NCBI RefSeq assembly: GCF_019578655.1
Contig: NC_063261.1
Coordinates: forward strand, 27,445,126-27,509,125
Length of the DNA stretch: 64,000 nucleotides
DNA from: Ricinus communis
Lineage: Eukaryota > Streptophyta > Magnoliopsida > Malpighiales > Euphorbiaceae
Direction of reading: 5' to 3'
In this document: positions 45,780 to 56,362 of the stretch, piece after piece
Layout: each line of letters opens with the position of its first letter
Position numbering within the stretch: position 1 is the stretch's first letter
Notes under the pieces: model-generated
Seen by the model: only the letters and a program-made list of their open reading frames with translations
The model's database searches: none
Told to the model about the DNA's origin: nothing
Made by a program: the position numbers and the translations under genes

Positions 45780-46160
45780 TCAAGATCCAAGATTAAGACG
45801 CATACACTGCTATTTGCAAGGCTTGGCCAAAGATTATAAGGCCCAAAGGATATTTTTATCATTTTGTATAATTATTAGGATTTATATTAGGAGTTATTTA
45901 TGAGATAGTATTTTGTGGAGATAAAGATACTTAAAGTCTTATCTATTAGATAGATTTACATTAGGTATACATCTCTAGGGAGACTTATTTAGAAGAGGAC
46001 TCTTATATATATACAAACCTAATTCTAGGAAGGAGGAAGAGAGCTCTCTCATATTTACTCCCTGCATCTATCCGTTATTATTTTCTCTATAGTTCTTCCA
46101 TGAATACTTTAATTTAGTTTTCATTACTCTTTTTAAGATTTAAAGAGATTTTCAAGAAGT
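45780..46160 (+). repeat. LTR-like / transcript-leader-like stretch inside the MULE
   Basis: 'gactcttatatatatacaaacctaattctagg' followed by 'aggaagagagctctctcatattt' resembles a TATA box and leader of a retroelement LTR. No partner LTR, target duplication or coding region was found, so a solo LTR or captured fragment is only a guess. Confidence 0.3.
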
Positions 46161-47902
46161 GAAGAATGATGACCAATCATCTTCCTACTTGAAGAAATTC
46201 TAGATATAAAGGGGGCTTTTACTTTATTATTTTATGTCTTTCTATTTAATATCGTGATCATTGGGTTAAATATGTTAGGCTAATTTTCATAAATGTTTAA
46301 TTTAGCCTTTTTACTTTTGTATGAATTTTGTTATTTATTTATTTAATAAATAATTTCTTTACCTTCATATCTTTATTAGTTTCAGTTATTATTGTTAGTT
46401 ACCCATCATATTAATTTAGCAATAGTAATTGTTATGAATATATTTAGGTTGAATATATTAGAGATACCAACTTTGCTTCAATCTATGTTGGTAGAAAAAA
46501 CTTTAGTTGCATCATTAGTTTGAGTGACTAAAGGAAATGACACATCACCATCTCATTCATTAGATTTAGGCTTAAATTAAAATAATAAGATTACTAAATA
46601 AATGGCTAAACTAAATACTGTTTTTAGTATATATTTTTAAATCATAAACATTTGCATTTGCATTGCATATTTATTTATTGTTTAGTTACTTTATTTTCTG
46701 AATGTTATTCTCTCAAAAATATCAATTTATAATGTTTAGATTTATTTTTATTATTTTGTGTTGATAATTAGTTTTTATAATAAGTGGTCTCATAATTTCT
46801 TAAGAGATCGATTTCGTAATGAACTTACACTTACTATAGGAACGGTTCGTGCACTTGCAGATACTAACTTAGACACTGTCATTCCACCACCACCATCATC
46901 ACCACTACCACCACCACCACCACCATCATCCCTTCCTCTTTCATTGTAATTTTTTTCTCTTTTCAATCACTTCTTTCAATTTTCATTTATTAATTTGAAC
47001 TTGCTCTTTTTTGTTTTGATGTTTTTTTTATGACTTTTCATGTCTTAAATTTGGAAAAGATTTTAAAGTCGGCGCATTGAATTTCGCCTCCAATGGTGGT
47101 GGTAAGATTGATAAAATGAAGTTCCTTTTGAAGTCAAAAAGTACAGTCTCTCTCTACAATCATGCATGATAACCTTTTTATTTTATTTTCTCTCTTTTCG
47201 AATACTTTTGTATTGAAAGCTTTTCATGACAACATTGCATGATGCTTTTGCAAACTTTTCTCTTTTTCTCTTTTTTATTTGTTTCTATTCTTGGCAAAAT
47301 GTATATTTGGACATTTGAACTTTCGCAGTTTGTTTATTTTGACAATTTAAATTTCAATCTAACTTGATAAACACTTTAGCTTGTATTTTTTTTATAATAT
47401 TTAAATACTTTTTAACATGTATCGTTATTCAATAAATCCATGTATATTATGCATATATATTTTAATATTATCATAAATTAGAGTTAAGGTATTTGTTAGG
47501 TTAAATCGAAAAAATATCTAAGACAAGGTTTACATATTTCTTAATTTAAATCAAAAATTAAGATATTAAAGTGACTAATTAATCAAAATTTAGGTGTCTA
47601 AATATGTATTGTAGCTTTTTTTCTCTCCTCCACTTGGAATAATTAGTTTTATCATTTTTTACTCTCTCGATTTCTCTCTCTAGAACACAAGAAAATGAAT
47701 CTCTCTCTTAATTGATGCTTGTTTTGTTACTTTCTTTCCCTAGAAGATATTATTTATATGAATATATCTATTGTTTCTCTCTCTAGAATGATAATTAATT
47801 TTAATTTTTTATTTTCTCTTTTTAAAGGATGGTGTGTATATTTCTCTTTGTTTCGGTCGCTAGAGTTTTTGTTTTAATTTAGTAGTGAAAATATTATTTT
47901 AA

Positions 47903-48279
47903 AACTTAACAGTCTAAACAATTCAAATCTTTATGAAATTTTACTATTTTTGTCAATTCTTTAAAAATTATTAATTTAGCAAATTGAGTGCAGTTTTAGT
48001 CTAATTGAGTTACTTATTAAAATTAAGCAACACAAATAGTGATATGGACGCTAATTAGAAAATACAAAATCTAAATTAATGAGTTAATGTTAAATTATTT
48101 ATACACATTACTTAATTTTGAATTCTCATTTTCTAAATTACATCCATGTTACTATTAATGTTGCTTAATTTTGACCAACCATTCAATTCGGTAAAAATAC
48201 ACTCAATTAGACAATTTTAAAAGACTTGGCCAAAAGTAGCAAATTAATGCAAAATTTTGGATTTTTTAGACTGTTAGAC
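47903..48279. mobile_element. 377-bp MITE nested in the MULE
   Basis: About 60-bp inverted ends (TAACAGTCTAAA...CAATTCTTTAAAAATT versus TAACAGTCTAAAAAATCC...GTCTTTTAAAATT in reverse complement), flanked by a perfect 10-bp direct repeat ATTATTTTAA (47893-47902 and 48280-48289). Because the flank is AT-rich, the exact duplication length (9 or 10) is uncertain. Relatives at 44505 and 22403. Confidence 0.72.
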
Positions 48280-48590
48280 ATTATTTTAATGTTGGAGGTA
48301 AAAAGGTGCCAATGGCGTTTACATCCAGACATTTCAGACATTAAAGAAGGGGCATAAAATAGCATTTTTTTTATCAATTAAGTGCTTAATTGAGCAAAAA
48401 TATTCTTTAAGTGCCAATGTGAGACTCAAACCAAATATTAAGGTCTAAAATGCACGCTTTTTCCCTTTCTTAAATTGAAATTTATTTAGGATGAATTCAT
48501 AACTTCACCCTTAAATTTTACTAATTTAACCTTAGATTCCTCTTAACTTTTATTTTATTTACTTTTACTCAATTTTTCAAGACATAAGTG

Positions 48591-48612
48591 TATATATATA
48601 TATATATATATA
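48591..48612. repeat. (TA)11 microsatellite
   Basis: Uninterrupted TA dinucleotides between non-coding AT-rich sequence. Confidence 0.9.
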
Positions 48613-48724
48613 AGAGAAAAGTAAAAAAAGTGAAAAAACAGAAGTTAAGAAATCAAAGAGATAGAAAGTAAAAGTTGAAATGTTTCATAGGTTAAAATAA
48701 TAATTGAGGATAACTCTGTTCATA

Positions 48725-49030
48725 GGTCGGCTCGGGCTCAAAATCAAATCAGTCAAAACTCGACTAAAATCAATGAAGCTCGAAACCTGGCTTGATCCGG
48801 TTCCAAGCTGGAATCATTTTAACGCTATCTGATTTTTCATTAACATTACTTTATATATCATCACTCAATTATTTAGTCAAATTATTTTGAATAAATTAAT
48901 TATTAATTTTTTTATATTGGTTGGAAATATTTAGAATGGTATTGAGTGTTCTGAACCAGCTACAAAACCGTGAATTTCAAAATCGAAACCATGAATCTAC
49001 AGTTTCTAAAATAAAACTATCGATTCATAA
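48725..49030. repeat. hAT-like repeat fragment
   Basis: 'ggtcggctcgggctcaaaatc', 'gctcgaaacctggcttgatccgg' and 'ccggttccaagctgg' are the GC-rich 'ggctcgggctc' type sequences seen near hAT ends elsewhere in the window. Termini and target duplication were not resolved. Confidence 0.35.
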
Positions 49031-50249
49031 ACCATGGCTAGATCTAATTGAAGTATGCCAATTTAAATAGGTAAATTCTAGGGATGAAATGATGCATTGA
49101 GCGTTTATTTTATTAATTGATTTTTTTTTTTTTTTACTAATATGGCTTTCGAAAATCTAAAAAAATCAAAATATATAATAACACCAAATTATGTTTACTT
49201 TTAAGATAATATAATTAAAAGAAATTTGTTTGATATTGGCATATTTTAGTAGCAATTTAAAGTTATCAATTTATTATATACATCAAAATCTATAAGAAAA
49301 AAGAATGTCAATTTAAAAATCAAACTTGACTTTATTATTTTACTATCATTTAAAGATGGGGTGTGAGAAATAGATTAATAGATTTCACATAAAGTACAAA
49401 ATAGTGCATTATATTGACTAGGAGATTTGCAAAATATGCCAAAGAAAGTGCAATGTTGGAAGGAAGAGGAAGACATGTGTTGCATTAAGTTCTTGTTGCT
49501 TTTCAGAGTTAAGTTACACGAGTTGCTTTTTAAGCAAAGGATGATTCGTTCCTTCTTTTATAAGAAGCAAAATTTCCTTTTCTCCTCTTTTTAATCAATG
49601 TAGAATCCTTCTAATTTCTCAAATTTAAGTTTTTTCTTCCTCATTTTTAACTTTCTTCCTCAATTCATACCATCAGGCTAAGTTTATGGATCTCTTTTGA
49701 ATTATGATTATACTATATTTATCTATAATTATTATTTTACACATAACAAATTTTATGATAATATAATTTAGAATTAATTTTTCATTATTATCAATACTAA
49801 AATTCTTAATATTAAATGCATAAATCTAATTGATAATTATTTTTTTTTTTAATGTTTTTTCATGTTGATACATACTGTCTTACATGTTAATCTGAATAAC
49901 TGACATCATTTCATGTTTTACACGGTTAAGCAGGTTAACCCGTTTAAACTTAATTTTTTAACATGTCATAAAAAATTGACCCATTTATGATTGAACTCAT
50001 TTATACAAAACTAAGTTTGTTTAGTTTTTAATAGCGTCGTGTCATTTAAAAAGATGGTGTCAAAAATTGCCAACTCTAATTGACAGTCAGTATCTTGAAG
50101 AAAGAGCAGCTTTGTCTCAATTATCTCATGGTATCGGTAGGCCTCACTTGAAGTCTGCTTTCAAAACACAAGCATAAATATACTCATAGCTATCTTCACA
50201 GATAAGTGATCAAAATTCTAATCTCATGCACTACCAAAGAGACAGCCTC
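49031..50249. other. AT-rich intergenic sequence
   Basis: No gene or paired repeat recognised. Fragments near 49990-50080 ('tgacccatttatgattgaactcatttatacaaaactaag') look like hAT/retroelement debris, without clear ends. Confidence 0.45.
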
Positions 50250-50354
50250 TTAAGCAGGTTTCCAAACCAAGTACAGACTGATAAGCATAAGACCAAAGAT
50301 GGAAGAAATTATAAACATTCTACACCAGTGATACTCTGTGAGTCTCATGTTCAT
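50250..50354 (-). other. Small membrane-segment ORF, unassigned (34 codons)
   Basis: On the minus strand, after a good acceptor (TTTCAG at about 50366), a frame reads MNMRLTEYHWCRMFIISSIF then GLMLISLYLVWKPA and a stop: basic/polar start, then one hydrophobic helix. It lies about 570 bp beyond the PP2C stop codon, so it could be an alternative last exon, a separate small gene or chance. I do not recognise it. Confidence 0.25.
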
Positions 50355-50520
50355 GAATCTCGGGCCTGAAATAGACATCTAAACATCATCAAGTGCCTCA
50401 CATAAACCAAATGCAAGATATATTCAAGTAAACTAAGAGAAAAAGGAAAATGCACATCGCATGCACAGAAAAGGTCAAATGGCAGATAGCAATAACATCA
50501 AACATGGACAAGTCAATGAA

Positions 50521-50556
50521 CTGAAACTGAAACTGAAACTGAAACTGAAACTGAAA
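50521..50556. repeat. (CTGAAA)6 microsatellite
   Basis: Six perfect hexamer units downstream of the PP2C stop codon (transcribed strand reads TTTCAG repeats, i.e. repeated acceptor-like motifs). Confidence 0.92.
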
Positions 50557-50925
50557 CATATTTCATTGGTTGAATTTAGCTTCAATGGCAATATATCCTT
50601 TTATAGTTCTTGATGCAGTTGAGTAAAACCATAGCTGTAATGTGGGATAGCTTATCAAGTATCATATGCCGATAGCCGGACAACTGCTAACAAAGACATT
50701 TTCTTGAGGCATCTGTCCAGGCATCAACTCTACTATCTATAGGTGTCTCTGATGACTTGTTGAAGTAAGTTTCTGAGGAGCGTGGCTATACAATAAATGG
50801 GAAAAACAATAAAAGGAAAAAAAAAAAAAAAGGAATCTCCTTTACCTCTCCTCTTTTGAAAAAAAAATTCTCAATACAATAAAGAAATGAGGATTAAGCG
50901 TATCAGGTATTTAGACCCTATTGAC

Positions 50926-53900
50926 CTATGTATTGGCGCTTCCAGGAATACCATTACCTCCTCTGATAGAAATCAGAGGCCCACGGCAGGAGCTGCGATT
51001 GATCAGATGTGAATCAAGGAACAAAACTATAACTGTGATGTCATCATGGAAATGTCTTCTCACACCACGATCAATCTTTTTCAGATCTGAGTATCTCATT
51101 TCTCTTTTCTTTGCCGCTTCACGAAGTGCAGCTTTAAGAAGTTTCCTTGCAATACCCTACAAAAAAGCATGAAATATTGAAGTCTATCCAGAAGCAACTT
51201 AGAAACAGAAAATGAAATAAATATAAATAATACATAATAACTTTAAGAATATAACAAGTGAAAAAAAATCAGAAGAAAACACACACATATACACACTTTA
51301 CATATAAAGCCAGCGCAAAATTTGGTACAACATCATTTCAGAAGCAAAATTGTCTTCAGTTAGTCTACCAGATAGAATGATAACTACTAGAAGCGAACAG
51401 GAAACCATTTTCTTATGCTCAAAAATAGAGTAACAAAAGAGGTCTATTAATTCTGACAGCTTAATAAGCCCTCAATTCCTGAATTTGATCACAAACATAG
51501 ACATAACAACAAACTCACATAAACAGACAAGAAAAGAACATAAACTGAAATCCTACATTACGTGGGCAATTGTTGACAATGTCAACTGCTTCCTGATTGC
51601 TTAAGTGCTCCCATAGGCCATCTGATGCAAATATAAGAAATAGGTCCTCAGGATAGAGTTTCTTCACTGAAATTGTTGGCTCAGCTTTAAGAATCGGCTT
51701 ACTAAAAGGTTCGGGCAATCTAAACTTAGCCAACAAAGGCTCTCTGTTAAACTCTGCCCTCTTAAGATAGGCATCACCAATGGATCTTGAGACCTGCAAA
51801 AGAAGCAAAGTGCTGTCAACAGAGGAACTGGCAATAGCTTTCATGAGCAGGCAAGAGAAGAGTTCTCTTTGTAGAATTTTATAGCATATATCCTATAGTA
51901 TAATATATAAAGACATTCAAATCGCCTCTTCTTGTTAAAAGCACATACACTCAAGAACAAAGCCAACAGTAGTCCAACAAGAATCCAACAGCATACAAAT
52001 GTAAAAGAATTCAGGTTGGGAAACATAATCTATCATCAGAAAGTTAAAATGCACCACAAATATAATTAATATGCCAATATAGAAATAATTAGATAGCTTC
52101 AGGCACCTAATGGAGGACTGAAATGGCCAACTATCATGCATAACAATTACCTAAGGCGAATAGATATAGAAACATATACAACATTATAAATTTCTGTGAC
52201 TAAGACATAAAAGACATTGATAGAATGAGAAACAAAAAAAATGAAGAAACAGGCAGTGGCAATTTAAAATGAGATGCACGACATAAGAAACATATCTATT
52301 TCACAGAGCCTCAAATACCTGAATCAGACCCTTCACGCGCCAAACCTTGTGCTTTAAAACCACAATCTGCGGATCATCAGGGTGCAATGAGTGCAATTCC
52401 TCTCTCACGGATTCCATGCTTGCATTATGTTCATATGATAGTTGAACAGCTTTGACCTCCTTAACAGACTTGTCCAGTCTTCCTAAGACAACACGAGAGT
52501 CCCCAGCATTTGCAATGTATAGATGTCCGCTACATACTATACCTACCAAACAACATGCACCAACAGAAGCAATTTGTGGTTTAATGTTCCATTGCTGCTG
52601 TACTAGAGAAAGGAATGCCTCTTCTGTTGCCAAAAATGCTTTGTTTATAACGTCTGCAGACATTCCATGGTTCTCTGATGTAAATTCTGCACCATGAATA
52701 GCTGTCAAGTCAGTAAAAATATGCATTAGCTACATACACAGAGAAAGTGAAACAAGGGAAAAGAAGATATATGGCAATGTTGTGCTCACTCATTTAACTA
52801 CGGTATATCTTTGACTTAAAAAACATAATTGATATTGAGCTCCTGTGGAAAATCAGCACACACATAAGTGTTTCTCTGTGGTAAAATTCTTAGATGATCC
52901 TTTAAGTTCAAATGATGTTTAAGTTTCCAGCAATGTGCACTCTTGTCAGATAGTTCTAAGGAAATTCTTTATATTAAAAAGAACATAAGATTACTAAGTT
53001 TTGCTGATAGTCCTTTTCAAATAGATTCTTAATGGGTAGCCCCATTTTCAAGTTTTCTAAACTATCATACAATATATCTTTTAATGAAAATATTTCATTT
53101 AATTGTTAAGACTATATTTGCAAAAAGAATTTGCCGTTGAGAAAGTCTAATATATTCAAAGAAGTTCTAAATACTTTATAAATGTCCTTCCCATATTATC
53201 AAGACCCCAGTAACTATCTTATTTATATTTCTTTTCATTCACAAGCAGACCACTTATAGTTGCCATATTACTGTTGACCCGTTCAAAATAGTTCCCTCAC
53301 TCTAGTTCATTATCAGAAGCAATAAATCAAAATATGAATCTAATTTTATCAACGAAGAATGCAATATCATAATTATTTAACTTTCTAAAGCATCTTAAAG
53401 CACAGAACTTGGAGTTCTTTTGCTTTAACCAGATGATGCAAGAAACAGAATAACCAAGAATGTCCATAGTAAGTATGCAAATTGCATTGAAACAAAATCA
53501 CAACAATTATTGCCAACACGCATAAACTCTCATTTCAAGAAAAAAAAAATCACTAATAAACTTTCAAATAGTTCAAACATCAACATGAATGTGAAATGGT
53601 AACCATTGTTGTGCATGACATATTGGATTCTACTCAAGACAAAAATAGACTGGCAGAACAAGAACACATCAGATAACGATAGTCAACACCACATAGTAAG
53701 AAATGCATGACCTCAATTGCTTTAATATAATTCATAAAGTAGCAGGAGGCCAAACATACTCTTGATATTTTCAAAAAGATGCTCATTTACAAATCGGGCT
53801 GCTTCTGGACCTCCATGGCCATCATAAACTCCTACAAATGTGCCTTGAGGACCTGTATCGACCAGGCTCATTGGCCCTGATTCAAGTTGGCTACAGTCTT

Positions 53901-54084
53901 CCAATAAATTGTTCGCTTGAATTACAGCCATTGAGAACTCCCCATTAACATGATGCCCTGAATCTTTATACCACAACAATCCATCAGCCCGACCACTAGC
54001 CTCTCCGCCTCTACTAGAATTTTCGCCCTCAACAGAAGGCTTCCAACAAGGTGCAACAATCCTCATGAATGTAGTTGATACCAT
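50926..54084 (-). CDS. Protein phosphatase 2C, clade D (PP2C38-like), four coding exons
   Basis: Mn/Mg-dependent Ser/Thr phosphatase. Plant clade-D members act at membranes on targets such as the plasma-membrane H+-ATPase or immune kinases; the target here is unknown. Exons in transcription order: 53760-54084, 52319-52686, 51557-51793, 50926-51156. All introns are GT-AG; joined length is 386 codons, normal for the clade. The start [20 protein letters not shown] is the clade-type N-terminus. Metal-site motifs: [16 protein letters not shown] (Asp-Gly), [29 protein letters not shown] and [16 protein letters not shown] (Asp-Asp). [20 protein letters not shown] is the conserved clade-D segment. 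The [12 protein letters not shown] exon boundary fits the family. The C-terminus ends [14 protein letters not shown]. No lesions were seen; very likely functional. The 5' leader carries two introns and uORFs. Confidence 0.95.
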
Positions 54085-54247
54085 TACTCACATATTCGCG
54101 CCCAAATAACCCAGCAACTAAACTATTCCTCAAGTAGGTACCAACAGCTTTATCAAAAGTTATTCTATGTGCTAGTGTCTCCTCAATCTCCAACCCCACA
54201 GCAGAAGTTTCAGAAATCAAATACACATTGATAAATTCAGACACCAT
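54029..54247 (-). promoter_or_regulatory. 72-codon uORF overlapping the PP2C start codon
   Basis: ATG at 54247, five bases into the last leader exon, opens a frame (MVSEFINVYLISETSAVGLE...CCTLLEAFC) that ends at 54029, 56 bases inside the main CDS, in a different frame. Ribosomes translating it would have to reinitiate backwards or leak past it to make the phosphatase, so it could repress translation. Whether the leader is spliced as inferred, and whether the peptide is conserved, is unknown. Confidence 0.45.
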
Positions 54248-55300
54248 TAATCTGCAGCGCATACAATATTAAAAATTAATGTGTATGTCCAAGAAAAACA
54301 CACCATATGGCAATGTAAAAGAATAGTACATATGACAACTAATGATCCAAAAGAGAGAGAGGAAACAAATGAAAGCACAATCTATCTCTACAGGAACATT
54401 GAGTAGATTGATGAACAGGCACAAAATTCAAATAACACTAGCTTAAAGAAAAAAAACATCAAATCAATAAAACAAAATCCATGGACATATCCATAAATTG
54501 CATCGTACCAAGTTCAAGACAGATAAATCAAATAAAACTATTACAGCTACAGCCTTTAATGAGTTTTAAGAGCCCACTTCTTGAATCAATATATTGATGG
54601 AGAGAAGAATAAAAAATATAGGCACTATCAAATCTTAATTATCAAATGCATAACATATTTATGCACACATTAAAAATATATGATACTATAGTGTATGACA
54701 TTATCAACATGCAAAGTTTCACATACATAAATGGAGAATATAGATGAGATTATCAAAATATAACGGGTATGTGATGAAAAAAATGGCATTCAAGAATCAG
54801 AATCACAAATAACAATTACACAACTCTAAGAACATCCATAAATAATTCATTAACCTACCTTGTGAATTTTAAATCATCATGGAATTGTCACACAACTCAA
54901 ACTGCAAACACCATCAATCTGAAACATAAATGATCAATAAATGGGTAAAACCCAGAAAAAAAAAATTATTAACTCAAAGACCCAATAACAGGGGAAAAAA
55001 TCAAAATGGGTTACAATACAATAACAAAACAAAATTGCAAAAAGGAAAAAAAGAAGTTCTTTTTTACATACCTTTTGCCAATCTCCAAAAAAAAATACAA
55101 GAAACAAAAAAAAAATTGCAAAATCCTTCAATCAAAGGGCTTAAAAAGAAAAAAGCCCAAAAATTTGAAGGATTTAGTTGAGAGAATCAATGAAAGGGAA
55201 GGGATTTAGAATGTTCTAACAGGCTAAAAAAGGTTGTAATAAAGGCAGATCTAGAGAGAGAAAATGATACAATGAGAGAGAAAGAGAGATTGTGGAGTTG
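54085..55300 (-). promoter_or_regulatory. PP2C 5' leader with two probable introns, and promoter region
   Basis: Inferred leader exons: up to 55072 (donor AAAAG|GTATGT), 54859-54918 (acceptor TTTCAG|ATTG; donor CACAAG|GTAGG) and from 54251 (acceptor CTGCAG|ATTAATGG) into the coding exon. Upstream, plus-strand GA-rich sequence (55249-55292; CT-rich on the transcribed sense) is typical of plant leaders/core promoters. The middle leader exon contains two tiny uORFs (MVFAV and MMI). Confidence 0.55.
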
Positions 55301-56001
55301 TGATTGGTTATATTTTTTTGTTTTTTTTTTTTAATTTTTCTTTTTGGGTTCTAAAGAAAGAGAGGATTGTAATTAAACAACAAAAAAAAAATGATAAGAC
55401 GTTTCTCTTCTCTCTGATTTCTCTGGGGGCTGCTTATTGAAGGGTGGGTTTGATTTTCACTTCTTTTTATTTTATTATTTTGGCTTTTTGGAGGGTTTTT
55501 GACTTTGACTTGCAACGAACCCATCATTTTAGGCAACTTTTTCTCATCATTCTTTCTCCTTTTTTTAGTAATCCCAAACTTCCCCTTTCAGATTTTTATT
55601 TTCCGTACTTAAATGTTTTCTCAATTTTTCTAAGATTTTAGTGTTTTCTTGAAACCTCTAAGATTTTAATGTTAATGTGGCTTATTTAGACCTTATCTAA
55701 TATAATTAGTTAGTCATAAAATTATTAACATCAATTTGACTTAACTAAATTATATTACGACTGTATAAAAAAATTTAAAAATGCAATAAAACTAAATATC
55801 AAACTTAAATCTACTATCTTTTAAAAAAGAAAATACATGAATTATCAATAATAATAGTATATGAGTATGACGAAATATTGTAATTTAAAATTTTTTTAAT
55901 TCTTGCAAATAAAAATATCAATTATATTATTTGCTTACATTATTATAATTTAGGAATAGTATAAAAAGATATTAGGTGGTTCACTATTTTATGATTCTCG
56001 C
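55301..56001. other. Intergenic sequence upstream of PP2C
   Basis: AT-rich, no coding sequence. Short T-rich and TCTCTC tracts near 55390-55440 could belong to the PP2C promoter. Confidence 0.4.
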
Positions 56002-56362
56002 AGACAAAAAAAGATATATGGTTACATATTATGATAAAGAAAAAATATCTTACCGCTAAAAAGTATTATTATTATCATGTTATGCGTGTTTGATAACGTG
56101 ATTTTCGAGCTTAACAATTTTTAATTTTATTATTTTACTGTTAATTTCATATTTAGAAGTTATTGATCCGAATAAGATTGATTTAACGGTTAAACAATGA
56201 CATTTTAAATTGTTAAATTCTAAACTCACATTATCAAACACGAAAAATATAATAATGATGACTCATTGAAGTGAAGATGGCTAAATCTCTGTCAATAAAT
56301 ACTTTTTAACAGTAAAATACTTCTTTTTATCATAATTTTTAACTACATATCTCTTTTTATCT
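56002..56362. mobile_element. Foldback MITE, 361 bp
   Basis: The two halves are inverted copies over about 150 bp: left AGACAAAAAAAGATATATGG...TTATGATAAAGAAAAAATAT...CTAAAAAGTATT...CGTGTTTGATAACGTGA; right half in reverse complement AGATAAAAAGAGATATGTAG...TTATGATAAAAAGAAGTATT...TTAAAAAGTATT...CGTGTTTGATAATGTGA. No coding sequence. The flanking duplication was not resolved. Confidence 0.72.

Larger units (their letters stand above)
44872..48465. mobile_element. Non-autonomous MULE-like element, 3.6 kb, long TIRs
   Basis: Inverted ends of about 130 bp: left GGAAAAAGTATATTTTGACC..., right (reverse complement) GGGAAAAAGCGTGCATTTTAGA..., both continuing with 'caattaa(a/g)cacttaattga' and 'atgcccct(t)cttt' matches. 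The flanking 9-bp duplication TTTTTTAAA (44863-44871) / TTTCTTAAA (48466-48474) has one mismatch; 9 bp fits Mutator-like transposition. No transposase is inside. The interior holds AT-rich filler, an LTR-like stretch (45780-46160), a proline-codon (cca)n tract (46884-46930) and a nested MITE (47903-48279). Confidence 0.75.

Noticed and set aside
46758..46949. 63-codon ORF ending in Pro/Ser repeats
   Set aside because: The proline run comes from a (cca)n microsatellite inside a non-autonomous MULE; no domain similarity, and the frame starts in AT-rich filler.
54930..55209. Lys-rich ORFs on the plus strand
   Set aside because: They arise from A-rich sequence antisense to the PP2C leader; no similarity.
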